Assembly (NCBI GenBank): GCA_964451605.1
Contig: CAYVJA010000060.1
Span: 1 to 15,701 of the forward strand
Length of the DNA stretch: 15,701 nucleotides
Direction of reading: 5' to 3'
Source of the DNA: JAQVSH01 sp964451605
GTDB lineage: Bacteria; Bacteroidota; Bacteroidia; Bacteroidales; UBA4181
How positions within the stretch are numbered: position 1 is the first letter of the stretch; every line of letters starts with the position of its first letter. Under the pieces are notes generated by a model. That model saw only the letters and a list, made by a program, of their open reading frames with translations. It made no database searches and was not told the origin of the DNA. A program made the position numbers and the translations under genes. Positions 1 to 9,222 of this stretch are shown one piece after another.

Positions 1-1
1 C

Positions 2-2391
2 CTGAACGGTCTTTCTGTGGGAGAGACCAGAGGGCTCTCGACCGGGCTGGATGTGCTGTTCGATCCGGCTACTGCCGAGAACAACCACCTCTACATCGGA
101 AAATCCCAAACAGCGAATGGCACCCCGCTGAATGCCAAATTAGCCGACTTCCGGATCTATCGTATAGCCCTCACCACAGAGCAGATAGCCACTATCCATC
201 AGAATGCCCTTCGCCGGGGGGCGCCTGCCACCCGTCGCAGAGCCNNNNNNNNNNNNNNNNNNNNNNNNNNNNNNNNNNNNNNNNNNNNNNNNNNNNNNNN
301 NNNNNNNNNNNNNNNNNNNNNNNNNNNNNNNNNNNNNNNNAGAGACCGTCGTGGGCCACCTGCCCCGGCTGCCCCGCTACGTACAAGGGGAATACAACCC
401 GCAACTTAAAGCAGCCGTGAAACCCGAAGTACGAGTGCTCTGGCCGGCCCCTGTCGATAATAGCCAGGTGCTAGAGCCCGGCACCTATACCCTCACAGGC
501 CGCGTGGCCGGCACCACACTTCAGCCCAAGGTAGTGGTCACCGTAAAAGAGGCTGCACTGCCGGCAGCCCCTGAGCGTGCACTCGAGGCTTTCCCGCTGG
601 AACAGATTATCTTAACGGCCGATCAGCACCGGCACGACACCAAATTGATGGAGAACCGCAACAAGTTTATGAGCGGCCTGGCCGCTTCTAACCCCGACCA
701 GTTCCTCTATATGTTTCGCAATGCCTTTGGGCAGCCGCAACCCGAAGGGGCCAAACCCCTTGGCGGCTGGGACAGCCAGCAGACCAAACTGCGCGGACAT
801 GCCACCGGACACTACCTTACTGCCATAGCTCAAGCCTATGCCGGTGCCGGATACGATCCTGCTCTCCGGGTCAACTTTGCAGCCAAGATGGAGTATATGG
901 TCAACACCCTCTATGCCTTATCGCAACTCTCCGGACAACCCAAAACCACCGGTGGCGAAGCCGTTGCCGACCCTAAAGCGGTTCCGCCTGCCAAAGGAAA
1001 GAGCGGCTATGCATCCGATTTGCGCGAAGATAGCATCCGCACCGACTACTGGAACTGGGGCAAAGGGTTTATCAGTGCCTATCCCCCCGACCAATTCATC
1101 ATGCTCGAAAAGGGAGCCACCTATGGCGGATCCGACGCACAGATCTGGGCGCCCTACTNNNNNNNNNNGTTACATTGCCGGCGAGTACGGAGGTATGAAC
1201 GATGCCATGGCCCGACTCTACCGACTCACCAACGAACCGCGCTACCTCGAAGCCGCTCGCCTGTTCGACAACACACGCCTCTTTTATGGCGATGCCGACC
1301 ACTCGCACGGCCTGGCCAGGAATGTGGATATGTTCCGGTCGCTCCATGCCAACCAGCACATTCCCCAAATTGTAGGTGCACTGGAAACCTACCGCGATTC
1401 GCACAATCCCGAATATTACCACATAGCCGAGAACTTCTGGGATATGGTAACCCACGACTATATGTACAGCATTGGCGGCGTGGCGGGTGCACGCAACCCC
1501 AACAATGCCGAGTGTTTTATTGCCCAACCGGCCACCCTCTATGAGAATGGCTTTGCTGCCGGAGGCCAGAACGAGACCTGCGCCACCTACAATATGCTCA
1601 AACTTACCCGCGATCTCTTCCTCTTCAAGCAGGATGCCGCTTTTATGGACTACTACGAACGGGGGCTCTACAATCACATTCTCGCCTCCGTAGCCGAAAA
1701 CAATCCTGCCAACACCTATCACGTTTCGTTACGTGCCGGTTCGGTAAAACAGTTTGGGAACGCCAATATGTCGGGCTTTACCTGCTGCAACGGAACCGCA
1801 CTTGAGAGCAATACCAAGCTGCAGAATGCCATCTACCTGAAGAGCGCCGATAACCGCGCCCTCTACGTAAATCTCTACATCGCCTCCAAACTGCTCTGGA
1901 CCGAAAGGAACATTACCGTAACCCAGACCACCGCCTTCCCCAAAGAGGATCGCACCCTGCTCACCATCGAGGGTAGCGGCACCTTCGACCTGAAGGTCCG
2001 GGTTCCGAAATGGGCCACCAAGGGTTTCTTTGTAAAGATCAACGGAAAAACCGAAAAGGTATCGGCGCAGCCGGGGAGCTACCTCACCCTCAGCCGCAAC
2101 TGGAAATCGGGCGACAACGTAGAGCTGCAGATGCCCTTCACCTTCTATCTGGAGCCGGTAATGGATCAGCAGAACATTGCCAGCCTCTTCTACGGGCCGG
2201 TGCTGCTGGCAGCTCAGGAGCCCGAAACCCGCACCGAATGGCGTAAGGTCACCCTGCCTGCCGACGATATCAGCAAAGCCATCACCGGTAACCCCGCTAC
2301 CCTGGAGTTCACCATCGACGGCGTGCAGTATAAACCCTTCTACGACACCTACGGCCGCCATTCGGTCTATCTGGATGTAGTGCTGCAGTAA
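2..2391 (+). CDS. GH127/GH146-like beta-L-arabinofuranosidase (DUF1680), 5' partial, with LamG-like and Ig-like modules
   Basis: Likely a secreted glycosidase removing terminal beta-L-arabinofuranose from glycans. The start lies left of the window. The first piece (2 to about 215) reads as the end of a LamG/concanavalin-like domain (DFRIYRIALTTEQIATIHQNA). After the first gap, 341-590 holds a linker and an Ig-like (Big_4 type) module (WPAPVDNSQVLEPGTYTLTG). The catalytic alpha-barrel begins near 590 (FPLEQIIL) and includes GGWDSQQTKLRGHATGHYL. The zinc-site residues known from GH127 are present: Glu (codon 1573) and Cys (1579) in NETCATY, and a Cys-Cys pair (1783 and 1786) in FTCCNGT; one of that pair is the nucleophile in the family. 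The frame is 2 before the first gap, 3 between the gaps and 1 after the second gap. Relatives have roughly 50 residues where the second gap has 10 N. The TAA stop abuts the stop of the convergent adaptor gene. The exact substrate and the choice between GH127 and GH146 are open. Confidence 0.88.
245..340. other. Assembly gap (96 N)
   Basis: A run of 96 N lies between the LamG-like and Ig-like parts of the glycosidase. The length is a multiple of three, yet the clear LamG frame before it (frame 2) differs from the Ig-like frame after it (frame 3). Either the gap length is an estimate or there is an indel in the G-rich stretch just before it. Confidence 0.99.
1159..1168. other. Assembly gap (10 N, placeholder length)
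   Basis: Ten N interrupt the catalytic domain between DAQIWAPY and YIAGEYGGMND. The frame moves from 3 to 1 across it. Family relatives carry about 50 further residues here, so about 150 bases are probably missing rather than 10. Confidence 0.97.
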
Positions 2392-4011
2392 CTATTCGCG
2401 GTATTTGCAACATCCGGGGAGCGCATCGTAAACCGCCTGATCGGTTTTGTCTCTGTCGGTATCGTGTCCTACTGCGGCAATGGCCTTACTGATTGCATCG
2501 AGCGTTGTCTGCGTGCTGTCGAAATCGAGGTGCAGCGTAGCTGTTGCCTTATCCCAAACGGCCGAAGTAACCCCCTGTACCCCTTTTGCCGTGGTTTCGA
2601 TCCGCTCTTTACACATATCGCATAACCCTTTTACCCCCAACATTGCGTGAGTGCTTCGGGCCATAAGCTGTTCATGTGCCTTCCCGTTTTGTGCCTCACC
2701 ATGTTGTGCATGCCCGGCCACAGGCTGCGATGGAGTGCGGTTCATCATACTGCGTTTCCCTTCGAGTTGTGCGCTGGCGTCGACGATAAAGGTTCCCTGT
2801 GTCACCACCTCGTCGCCCTCTTGCAGACCCGAAAGCACCACATACGAATCGCCGAGCGAAGGGCCGAGTTCAATTTCGTGTAACATAAATGCCGGAGTGG
2901 TTGTGTCGGCCTGTTTTACATAGACAATCGACCGTTTCCCCGTCCACAAAAGCGCCGACTTCGGGATGACGATCTGATGAGTTAATGAGGGTAACGGCGA
3001 TGTAATCAAGGCGTTGGCATACATCTCCGGTTTAAGTTGCAAGCCCGGATTGGCCGTTTCGACCCTGACTTTGGCTGTACGGGTTGTCTTGTCGAGCATA
3101 GGATCGATAAAAGCGATTCTCCCGCTAAAGGTTTTTCCCGGAAGGGCTTGTAGCGTGAAATCCACGCGGTTACCCACTTTTAAAAACGGCAAATCCGATT
3201 CGTAGGCATCGAACAGAGCCCACACCTGCGAGAGATTGGCCAAGGTAAAGAGCACGCTCCCGGGCATTACATAATCGCCCTGATTCACCCTTTTTTCTAC
3301 CACAATTCCTGCGGCGTTGGCCCTGATTTCGACGGTTGACGACACCTTACCCGACTGCTCTATTGCAGCTATCTGGGCGTCGGAAATTTTCCACAACCTG
3401 AGTTTCTCCCGGGCCGCCTCCAACAGTGCGGGTTGAACCGTCTGCATCCGCGCTGCCTCCAACAACTCCTGCTGAGCACTCATCAACTCGGGCGCATAGA
3501 GGGTGGCAAGCGGGTCGCCCTGCGTTACCGTTTCGCCGGTAAAATTGATATGAAGCGATTCGATCCGACCCCCTACATGTGCCGTCTGCGATTGCGAAAG
3601 CCGCTCATCCACCTGAATGGTGCCGTACAGTCGTAACACTTTTTCCGGGTTTTGTTTGCTCACCCTCGTGGTTTGAATAATTGCCAAGGCAATGGCCTCC
3701 TCCGAAAACTGAATGGCCTCTGGCGGAATGGCTGAATCGCCGCTCCCCGACATCTGCAGCGGAATCAGATCCATACCGCAAAGCGGACAATCGCCCGGTT
3801 GGTTTTGCCTGATCTGCGGGTGCATGGCACAGGTGTAGATCTCACCCGAATGTTCTTCGGAACCCTCTTCATGGAGATGTTCCACAACCTCCTGCTGATG
3901 ATGCGGAGCACCCCCGAATATGAGCCGGCCCAGAAAAAGTCCGGTCGCCAGGATCAGGCCGTACACAACATAACGATGCCTGATACGACGGGCAATTTTA
4001 TCGATTTTCAT
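2392..4011 (-). CDS. cusB: CusB-type RND efflux periplasmic adaptor with N-terminal heavy-metal-binding motif and C-terminal HMA domain
   Basis: Membrane-fusion adaptor that would bridge the inner-membrane pump and the outer-membrane channel for Cu(I)/Ag(I) export. Its 539 residues exceed the roughly 400 of E. coli CusB. One N-terminal membrane anchor lies at about residues 14-32. A heavy-metal-binding module follows at 59-85 (YTCAMHP and CPLCGM). The HlyD-like lipoyl, hairpin and beta-barrel core covers about 100-420 (AHVGGRIESLHINFTGETV, ANAAGIVVEKRVNQGDYV). Next come a His-containing linker (about 425-456) and a heavy-metal-associated domain (about 457-520) with the CxxC pair C464/C467. 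The tail ends in a Cys-Cys pair (C534/C535). The ATG overlaps the channel gene's last 14 nt, which suggests translational coupling. The TAG stop directly abuts the TAA of the convergent glycosidase. The family call is strong; copper or silver specificity is inferred from the metal motifs. Confidence 0.93.
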   Translation of the reverse strand: MKIDKIARRIRHRYVVYGLILATGLFLGRLIFGGAPHHQQEVVEHLHEEGSEEHSGEIYTCAMHPQIRQNQPGDCPLCGMDLIPLQMSGSGDSAIPPEAIQFSEEAIALAIIQTTRVSKQNPEKVLRLYGTIQVDERLSQSQTAHVGGRIESLHINFTGETVTQGDPLATLYAPELMSAQQELLEAARMQTVQPALLEAAREKLRLWKISDAQIAAIEQSGKVSSTVEIRANAAGIVVEKRVNQGDYVMPGSVLFTLANLSQVWALFDAYESDLPFLKVGNRVDFTLQALPGKTFSGRIAFIDPMLDKTTRTAKVRVETANPGLQLKPEMYANALITSPLPSLTHQIVIPKSALLWTGKRSIVYVKQADTTTPAFMLHEIELGPSLGDSYVVLSGLQEGDEVVTQGTFIVDASAQLEGKRSMMNRTPSQPVAGHAQHGEAQNGKAHEQLMARSTHAMLGVKGLCDMCKERIETTAKGVQGVTSAVWDKATATLHLDFDSTQTTLDAISKAIAAVGHDTDRDKTDQAVYDALPGCCKYRE

Positions 4012-5468
4012 AATTGAGATGATTTACGTTTTGTTCGGTGTCGCTAAAGGATAATAACTTCTTGACCGTGGCCGCCATGGTGTTATATTCTGCCACTGCC
4101 TCGGCCTGATTCAACTGAAATTCTAACAGTTGTCGATGAATCAAAATTACATCCGACAACGTACTCTTTCCGGTTATAAACTCCTGAACCGTGAGATTGG
4201 CCGTGGTTTGTGCAAGTTCCGATTGCTTGGTATAGAGCGCAACTTTTCGCATGGCATCGTCGAGCAGATGTCTGGTTTTGTGCCATTCCGCTGCCAGCGC
4301 GTTATAGGTCTGGGTATATCGCGACCTTGCCGCCTGCCACAGATAGAGACTTTCGCGTTTCCGCGCCCTGTATTTATCGCGCACCACGGGAATAGAGAGA
4401 GAGAGCATAGGCATCAACATGTCTTTTCCATTCATATTGTCCATCGCAAACATCCGGTTCGTTGTCTCTCTATTGACCATATATTNNNNNNNNNNCCTCT
4501 TCCTCAAGCATGGCCAACATCGGGCTCCGATTGCCGATTTGCGACATAATAGAATCCGGGTCGAAATGAAGTACCACCTGATGAAAGCTGTCGGGCACCG
4601 TGATGTGGTTTTCCGGCCTCCGGTTGAGCAGCGCATTAAACCGAGCCTTTTCGGCCTTCAGTTGGGAGCCGACACTTTCTATGCGGTTATCGAGTCCGGC
4701 TATCTCCAACTGAATGCGCAGCACATTCGACATCCCTCCCGAGGAGCCACTACTCATAGATCCCGACATTTCGGAGCCCGTGCCTCCCATCGAGGGGGTG
4801 CCGACGGTTCGAGCCGTTGGCTGAGAGCCTTCGTTCGACTCCATCGACCCCATCGACCCCATCGACGACATGCCTCCATTGCCCGAAGTAGCGCGTGAGG
4901 AGGGTTGCGCAGGGGAGGAGCGTGCGGAGCCGCCGGCCGACGCCCCCGAAGGAGATGAAAATCTTTGTAGTGCCAGTTGTTCAAGCCGGCCTAACAAGAG
5001 GCGGTTTTCCTGGTAGTTTAGCAACTTTTGTTGCAGGTTGCAGAGAAGGTACCATTGGGTAGAGATCTCCAGAAAGAGATTATCGCGCGTTTCGCGAAAC
5101 TTCTCAAATGCCATTTTTGCCATATGGGTTGCTTCGCTCTCTGCCGCCCGCTTGGTACCAAACCATGGAAACATCTGCATCAGTTTGAATTCGGCAACCT
5201 GTTTTCCGCCGATAATCTCCATGGGTTCAAGGAACATACCTATCTCCAATTCGGGATCAGGATAGGCACCTGCCTGCGCAATTTTTTGCAGGGCGGCCCG
5301 ATAGTCCAAAAAATCGGCCTTAACTCCGGGATTATCCCTGGCTGCCGCTTCGAGATAGTGCGACAATGAATCGGGGGTTTGAGCCGCAGACTCTCCCCAC
5401 AGCGGGCCTCCCAAGAGGAGTGACACTACCGGTGCGATGAACAGATGTATTTTTCGAAAATGTGCCAT
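3998..5468 (-). CDS. TolC-family outer-membrane channel of the Cus-type efflux system, Met/Ser/Gly-rich insert, interrupted by gap
   Basis: Outer-membrane/periplasmic tunnel protein working with the adjacent CusA and CusB proteins. The chosen ATG at 5468 gives a clean signal peptide (MAHFRKIHLFIAPVVSLLLG, then a small-residue cleavage region near ESAAQT). An alternative ATG at 5492 overlaps the pump gene by 8 nt. There is no lipobox cysteine, unlike E. coli CusC. The TolC coiled-coil repeats are recognisable in both halves (PDPELEIGMFLEP, FPWFGTKRAAESEA; later VQEFITGKSTLSDVI). A low-complexity insert coded by about 4740-4960 is rich in Met, Ser and Gly. A second Met-rich stretch after the gap includes NMNGKDMLMPM. 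The gap at 4486-4495 changes frame; roughly 20-25 residues seem to be missing there by comparison with relatives. The last 14 nt overlap the adaptor gene. Confidence 0.9.
4486..4495. other. Assembly gap (10 N, placeholder length)
   Basis: Ten N lie inside the TolC-family gene, between PMLAMLEEE and YMVNRETTN on the minus strand. The two halves are in different frames, so the true gap is not 10 bases. The gene is best treated as intact but incompletely sequenced. Confidence 0.97.
4841..4867 (-). repeat. 9-bp tandem repeat (3 copies) coding Gly-Ser-Met in the TolC-like protein
   Basis: Three copies of CCATCGACC (the last ends in G) lie head to tail. In the minus-strand coding frame they give the SMGSMGSM part of the channel protein's Met-rich insert. 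The 9-bp unit keeps the frame, so copy number can change without breaking the gene. Confidence 0.85.
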
Positions 5469-5484
5469 AGTACAATTGGTTTGG

Positions 5485-8400
5485 TTACGCATTTTGCCGA
5501 CTCGATTTTTTGATGACGCTTTCGCGCCACCAACACTGAAGTACCGGTACCACAAACATGGTCATCGACTGAATCAGCATACCTCCGAAGGTGGGAATTG
5601 CCATGGGAACCATAATGTCGGATCCTTTCCCTGTGGAGGTAAGTACAGGAAGCAAGGCAATCAGGGTTGTGGCAGTAGTCATGGCCGCCGGGCGAACCCT
5701 CCGTAATCCGGCGTGGATTACCGCCTCCCTGATCTCCTCTTTGGTTTGAGGATTTCGTTCGCGAAAGGTGTCATGAATATAGGTTCCCATCAATACGCCA
5801 TCGTTGGTGGCAATGCCAAACAGGGCAATAAATCCTATCCAAACGGCAATACTCAGGTTTATGGTGTGCATCTGAAACAGGTGGCGCATATTTTGGCCCC
5901 CTATCGCGAAATCCATGAACCAGGGCTCTCCGTATAGCCACAACAGAATAAACCCTCCCGCAAAGGCCACAAATACACCCGAAAAGTGGATTAAAGAGGC
6001 GGTGACAGTTTGGAACTGAAAATAGAGAATCAAAAAGATGGCCAGCAAACTCAGCGGAATAATGATCAGCAGGCGCTTTGCAGCCCTTTCCTGCTGTGCA
6101 TAGTTACCTGCAAACGTATAATTCACCCCCTTGGGTAGTTGTAAGGTGCCAGACGACAGCTGTTCGCGAAGCATCTTGTCGGCCTCTCTCACCACATCTA
6201 CCTCTGCTCTGCCGGCAACTTTATCAAAGATCACATAGCCCGTAGTAAAGGTGTTTTCACTTTGAATCATCTGCGCTCCCTGAGCATATTCGATATCTGC
6301 CACCTCCTTTAACGGAATTTGCGCGCCTGAGGCAGTAGGTACAATGAAGTTCGAAAGTGCTTCGGGGTTTTCGCGCAACTCTCTCGGATATCTGAGGCGA
6401 ACCGGAAAGCGTTCTCTCCCTTCTACCGTGGTAGTTAACGGCATTCCCCCTACTGCAGCACCGATTACCTCCTGCAGGTCGGCTACCGTGAGGCCGTATC
6501 GTGCCATATTCCGGCGGTTCAACACTATCTCAACGTAGGGCGCTCCCACCGCACGATCGTAAAATACGGTCGAAGCAATAATAGAAGGAATCTCCTTGAG
6601 CGCCTTTTCCAGGGCCTTTCCTCCCTGCTCAATCGATCCCGGATCGGGGCCGGTAACCTTTAGCCCCATGGGGGCCCGCATCCCTGTGGAGAGCATCACC
6701 AACCGGGCCTCAATAGGCTGAAGCTTAGGCGCAGAGGTGAGTCCGGGCATATGCGAAACATTCACAATCTCCTGCCATATGTCATCCCGATTTTTGATGT
6801 GAGGTCGCCACTGACGGTAATAATCGCCTCGTTTGTCGATAATCAGACTGTCGGACGATAACAGTCGATAGCCTTCGTCCGGGTTATAGATACCCCCGTT
6901 TTTCAGAAGAAACTCGCCCTTCCGGTTCACCTTAAACCGTTGCCGGTGCCCCTCCTTATCGAGCAAATATTCGCTGCGGTAATTGATCGTATTCTCGAAC
7001 ATTTGAATCGGAGCGGGATCGAGTGCCGAATTTACGCGTCCCCATTTTCCCACCGCGACCTCCACTTCGGGGATATCCGAAATGCGTCGGTCGAGTGTCT
7101 CAATAAAATGCAGATTCTGTTCAATTCCGGTATGGGGCATACTGGTGGGCATCAGAAGGAACGATCCTTCATCCAGACTGGGCATAAACTCCTTGCCCAT
7201 GCCCGGAAAACGTTGACTTGCCGATGTCCAGAAGCGGGTGTTGCGGATATTTTTCCAGCCCGCAGCCTCTAAACTTTTGGCAGCAAATCCGAATGTGTTG
7301 TCGAACCCAATCCAGATCCCAACTCCCAGCAGGAGCGTTACAACCGGGATGGCCATGAATTTCGACCTATGGGTAAGCGCCCACCTGAGAATGCGCTCAT
7401 AATAGACCACAAGCAGCCATAACAATAGCAGAATGGTTCCTGTTGAAGCCACCACAAAGAGCAGATTCAGAAGAAAAGAGGCTTGCGGCCCGACGGGTAA
7501 CCATTCGATAGTCAAAAACCAGATGGCAGCGAGCAGAGCAATGGCAATATATACTGATCTCTTGAGCCTGCTGTTGTTGAAACCGGAGTCTTTCCGAAAG
7601 GGGAGCGACGGGACTTTCCAGGCAAAGGCAAAATAGGCCAGTGTGGGTAAAAGCACAAGGCCCAGAATAAGTGCGGCAATCAGGGCAAAAGTCTTGGTAA
7701 ATGCCAGCGGATGGAATAGTTTTCCCTCCTGAGCCTGCAGGGCAAAAACCGGGAGAAAACTTACAATGGTAGTAAGCATAGCCGTGGTGATGGCGCCCAC
7801 ACTTCTACCTATCAGATTTGTCAGGGCTTTTCCCCTGACCGGGCCTTCGCTTTGCGAATGTTCCAGATTCCGGATGATATTTTCCACAAAGACCACTCCC
7901 ACATCCACCATCACCCCAATGGCAATGGCGATTCCCGAGAGTGCCACGATATTGGCCTCAACCCCCGTGTAGCGCATAATGATAAAGGTGGTCAGTACTA
8001 TTATGGGGAGCATGGCCGAGATTACTATCGATGCCCTGAGGTTGAAAATCAATACAATCACCACAATAATACAGATCAGAATTTCGTGCGAAAGGGCAGT
8101 TTCGAGCGTGCCAATGGTCTCTCTTATAAGCCCCGATCTGTCGTAGAAGGGAATAACGGTCACTTTCGATACCGTTCCGTCGGCCAGCGTTTTTTGAGGC
8201 AGGCCAGCCTCCATCTCGTTGATCTTTGCCTTCACATTTTCAATCACTTGCATAGGGTTCGAACCATATCGGGCTACCACTACACCCCCAACAGCTTCGA
8301 CTCCCTCCTTATCGAGCCCGCCCCGGCGTGTGGCCGGGCCTACCGTGACAAAGGCTACCTCTTTGAGGGTGACAGGTACACCATTCCTCACCGTAACCAC

Positions 8401-9192
8401 AGCCTCCTCCAGATCGGATATCTGCTTAATATATCCCAAACCCCTGATCAGATATTCCACCTGATTCATTTCGACCGTTTCTGCACCTATGTCGAGGTTG
8501 CTCTTTTGCACTGCGCTCATCACATCCATAATGGAGAGGTTAAATGCCCGCATGGCATCAGGATTGAGCTCTACCTGATATTCCCTTATAAAACCGCCCA
8601 CCGATGCCACTTCCGATACCCCTTCGGCCGAAGAGAGCGAATAACGGGCATAAAAGTCCTGAATGGTTCGCAACTCTTCCGGATCCCAGCCTCCGGTCGG
8701 TTTTCCGGTTTCCGGATTTCGCCCTTCGAGGGTGTACCAGAATATCTGTCCCAGAGCGGTGGCATCGGGCCCCAAAGCAGGCTGTACCCCTTGGGGCAGC
8801 GTGCCCGGAGGGAGCGAACTCAATTTTTCGAGCACGCGCGAACGGCTCCAATAGAACTCGATGTCATCGTCGAAAATGATATAGATAAACGACATCCCGA
8901 ACATGGAGGTGCTTCTGATGGTCTTTACTCCCGGGATACCCAGCAGAGAGGCCGACAACGGATAGGTAATCTGTTCTTGAATATCCTTTGGCGAACGCCC
9001 CATCCATTCGGTGGCAACAATTTGTTGATTCTCACCGATATCCGGGATTGCATCTACAGCTACCGGATCGCGCGGCCATATGCCGGTATGCCAGTTAAAG
9101 GGGGCAGTCGACAGACCCCAGCCCAGGATGATAACCAGCAGCAACATAGATACCAGCCGGTTCTCCAGGAAATATTTTACAATGCTGTTCAT
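5485..9192 (-). CDS. cusA: CusA/CzcA-type heavy-metal efflux RND transporter, permease subunit
   Basis: Inner-membrane proton-driven pump of the heavy-metal RND family, moving Cu(I)/Ag(I) into the adaptor and channel. It is 1235 residues, with the N-terminal helix at about residues 9-27 (SMLLLVIILGWGLS) and family motifs such as IPDIGENQQIVATEWMGRSP. In the TM4 motif GVMVDVGVVFVENI, D430 and E437 stand where the proton-relay acids of the family lie. Metal-relevant Met residues include M681 and M685 in MPTSMPHTGI and others in VMLSTGMRAPMG. It is about 190 residues longer than E. coli CusA (1047). Extra material appears around 525-600 (two further hydrophobic segments) and 735-800 (a charged periplasmic stretch); long forms are common in Bacteroidota. 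The ATG at 9192 lies 30 nt after the cystathionine lyase stop. The C-terminus ends just before the channel gene. Metal specificity is inferred. Confidence 0.95.
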   Translation of the reverse strand: MNSIVKYFLENRLVSMLLLVIILGWGLSTAPFNWHTGIWPRDPVAVDAIPDIGENQQIVATEWMGRSPKDIQEQITYPLSASLLGIPGVKTIRSTSMFGMSFIYIIFDDDIEFYWSRSRVLEKLSSLPPGTLPQGVQPALGPDATALGQIFWYTLEGRNPETGKPTGGWDPEELRTIQDFYARYSLSSAEGVSEVASVGGFIREYQVELNPDAMRAFNLSIMDVMSAVQKSNLDIGAETVEMNQVEYLIRGLGYIKQISDLEEAVVTVRNGVPVTLKEVAFVTVGPATRRGGLDKEGVEAVGGVVVARYGSNPMQVIENVKAKINEMEAGLPQKTLADGTVSKVTVIPFYDRSGLIRETIGTLETALSHEILICIIVVIVLIFNLRASIVISAMLPIIVLTTFIIMRYTGVEANIVALSGIAIAIGVMVDVGVVFVENIIRNLEHSQSEGPVRGKALTNLIGRSVGAITTAMLTTIVSFLPVFALQAQEGKLFHPLAFTKTFALIAALILGLVLLPTLAYFAFAWKVPSLPFRKDSGFNNSRLKRSVYIAIALLAAIWFLTIEWLPVGPQASFLLNLLFVVASTGTILLLLWLLVVYYERILRWALTHRSKFMAIPVVTLLLGVGIWIGFDNTFGFAAKSLEAAGWKNIRNTRFWTSASQRFPGMGKEFMPSLDEGSFLLMPTSMPHTGIEQNLHFIETLDRRISDIPEVEVAVGKWGRVNSALDPAPIQMFENTINYRSEYLLDKEGHRQRFKVNRKGEFLLKNGGIYNPDEGYRLLSSDSLIIDKRGDYYRQWRPHIKNRDDIWQEIVNVSHMPGLTSAPKLQPIEARLVMLSTGMRAPMGLKVTGPDPGSIEQGGKALEKALKEIPSIIASTVFYDRAVGAPYVEIVLNRRNMARYGLTVADLQEVIGAAVGGMPLTTTVEGRERFPVRLRYPRELRENPEALSNFIVPTASGAQIPLKEVADIEYAQGAQMIQSENTFTTGYVIFDKVAGRAEVDVVREADKMLREQLSSGTLQLPKGVNYTFAGNYAQQERAAKRLLIIIPLSLLAIFLILYFQFQTVTASLIHFSGVFVAFAGGFILLWLYGEPWFMDFAIGGQNMRHLFQMHTINLSIAVWIGFIALFGIATNDGVLMGTYIHDTFRERNPQTKEEIREAVIHAGLRRVRPAAMTTATTLIALLPVLTSTGKGSDIMVPMAIPTFGGMLIQSMTMFVVPVLQCWWRESVIKKSSRQNA

Positions 9193-9197
9193 AGTAA

Positions 9198-9212
9198 AAT
9201 GATTAAGTCATT
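9198..9212. other. Short inverted repeat between the cystathionine lyase and cusA genes
   Basis: AATGA-TTAAG-TCATT forms a 5-bp inverted repeat within the 30-nt spacer. It is too short and AT-rich for a convincing terminator. It could be a weak operator or mean nothing. Confidence 0.2.
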
Positions 9213-9222
9213 AGCGGCGATT

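Noticed and set aside
2..2391. The glycosidase gene as a pseudogene because it occupies three frames
   Set aside because: Frame changes fall at or next to N gaps and the catalytic residues are intact. Only the region near 205-245 remains in doubt.
3998..5468. The channel gene as a pseudogene because its two halves are in different frames
   Set aside because: The frame change coincides with the 10-N gap. Both halves are intact TolC-family sequence, so missing assembly bases explain it.
9198..9212. Terminator between the lyase gene and cusA
   Set aside because: The stem is only 5 bp and AT-rich, with no T tract. The short spacer favours continued transcription.
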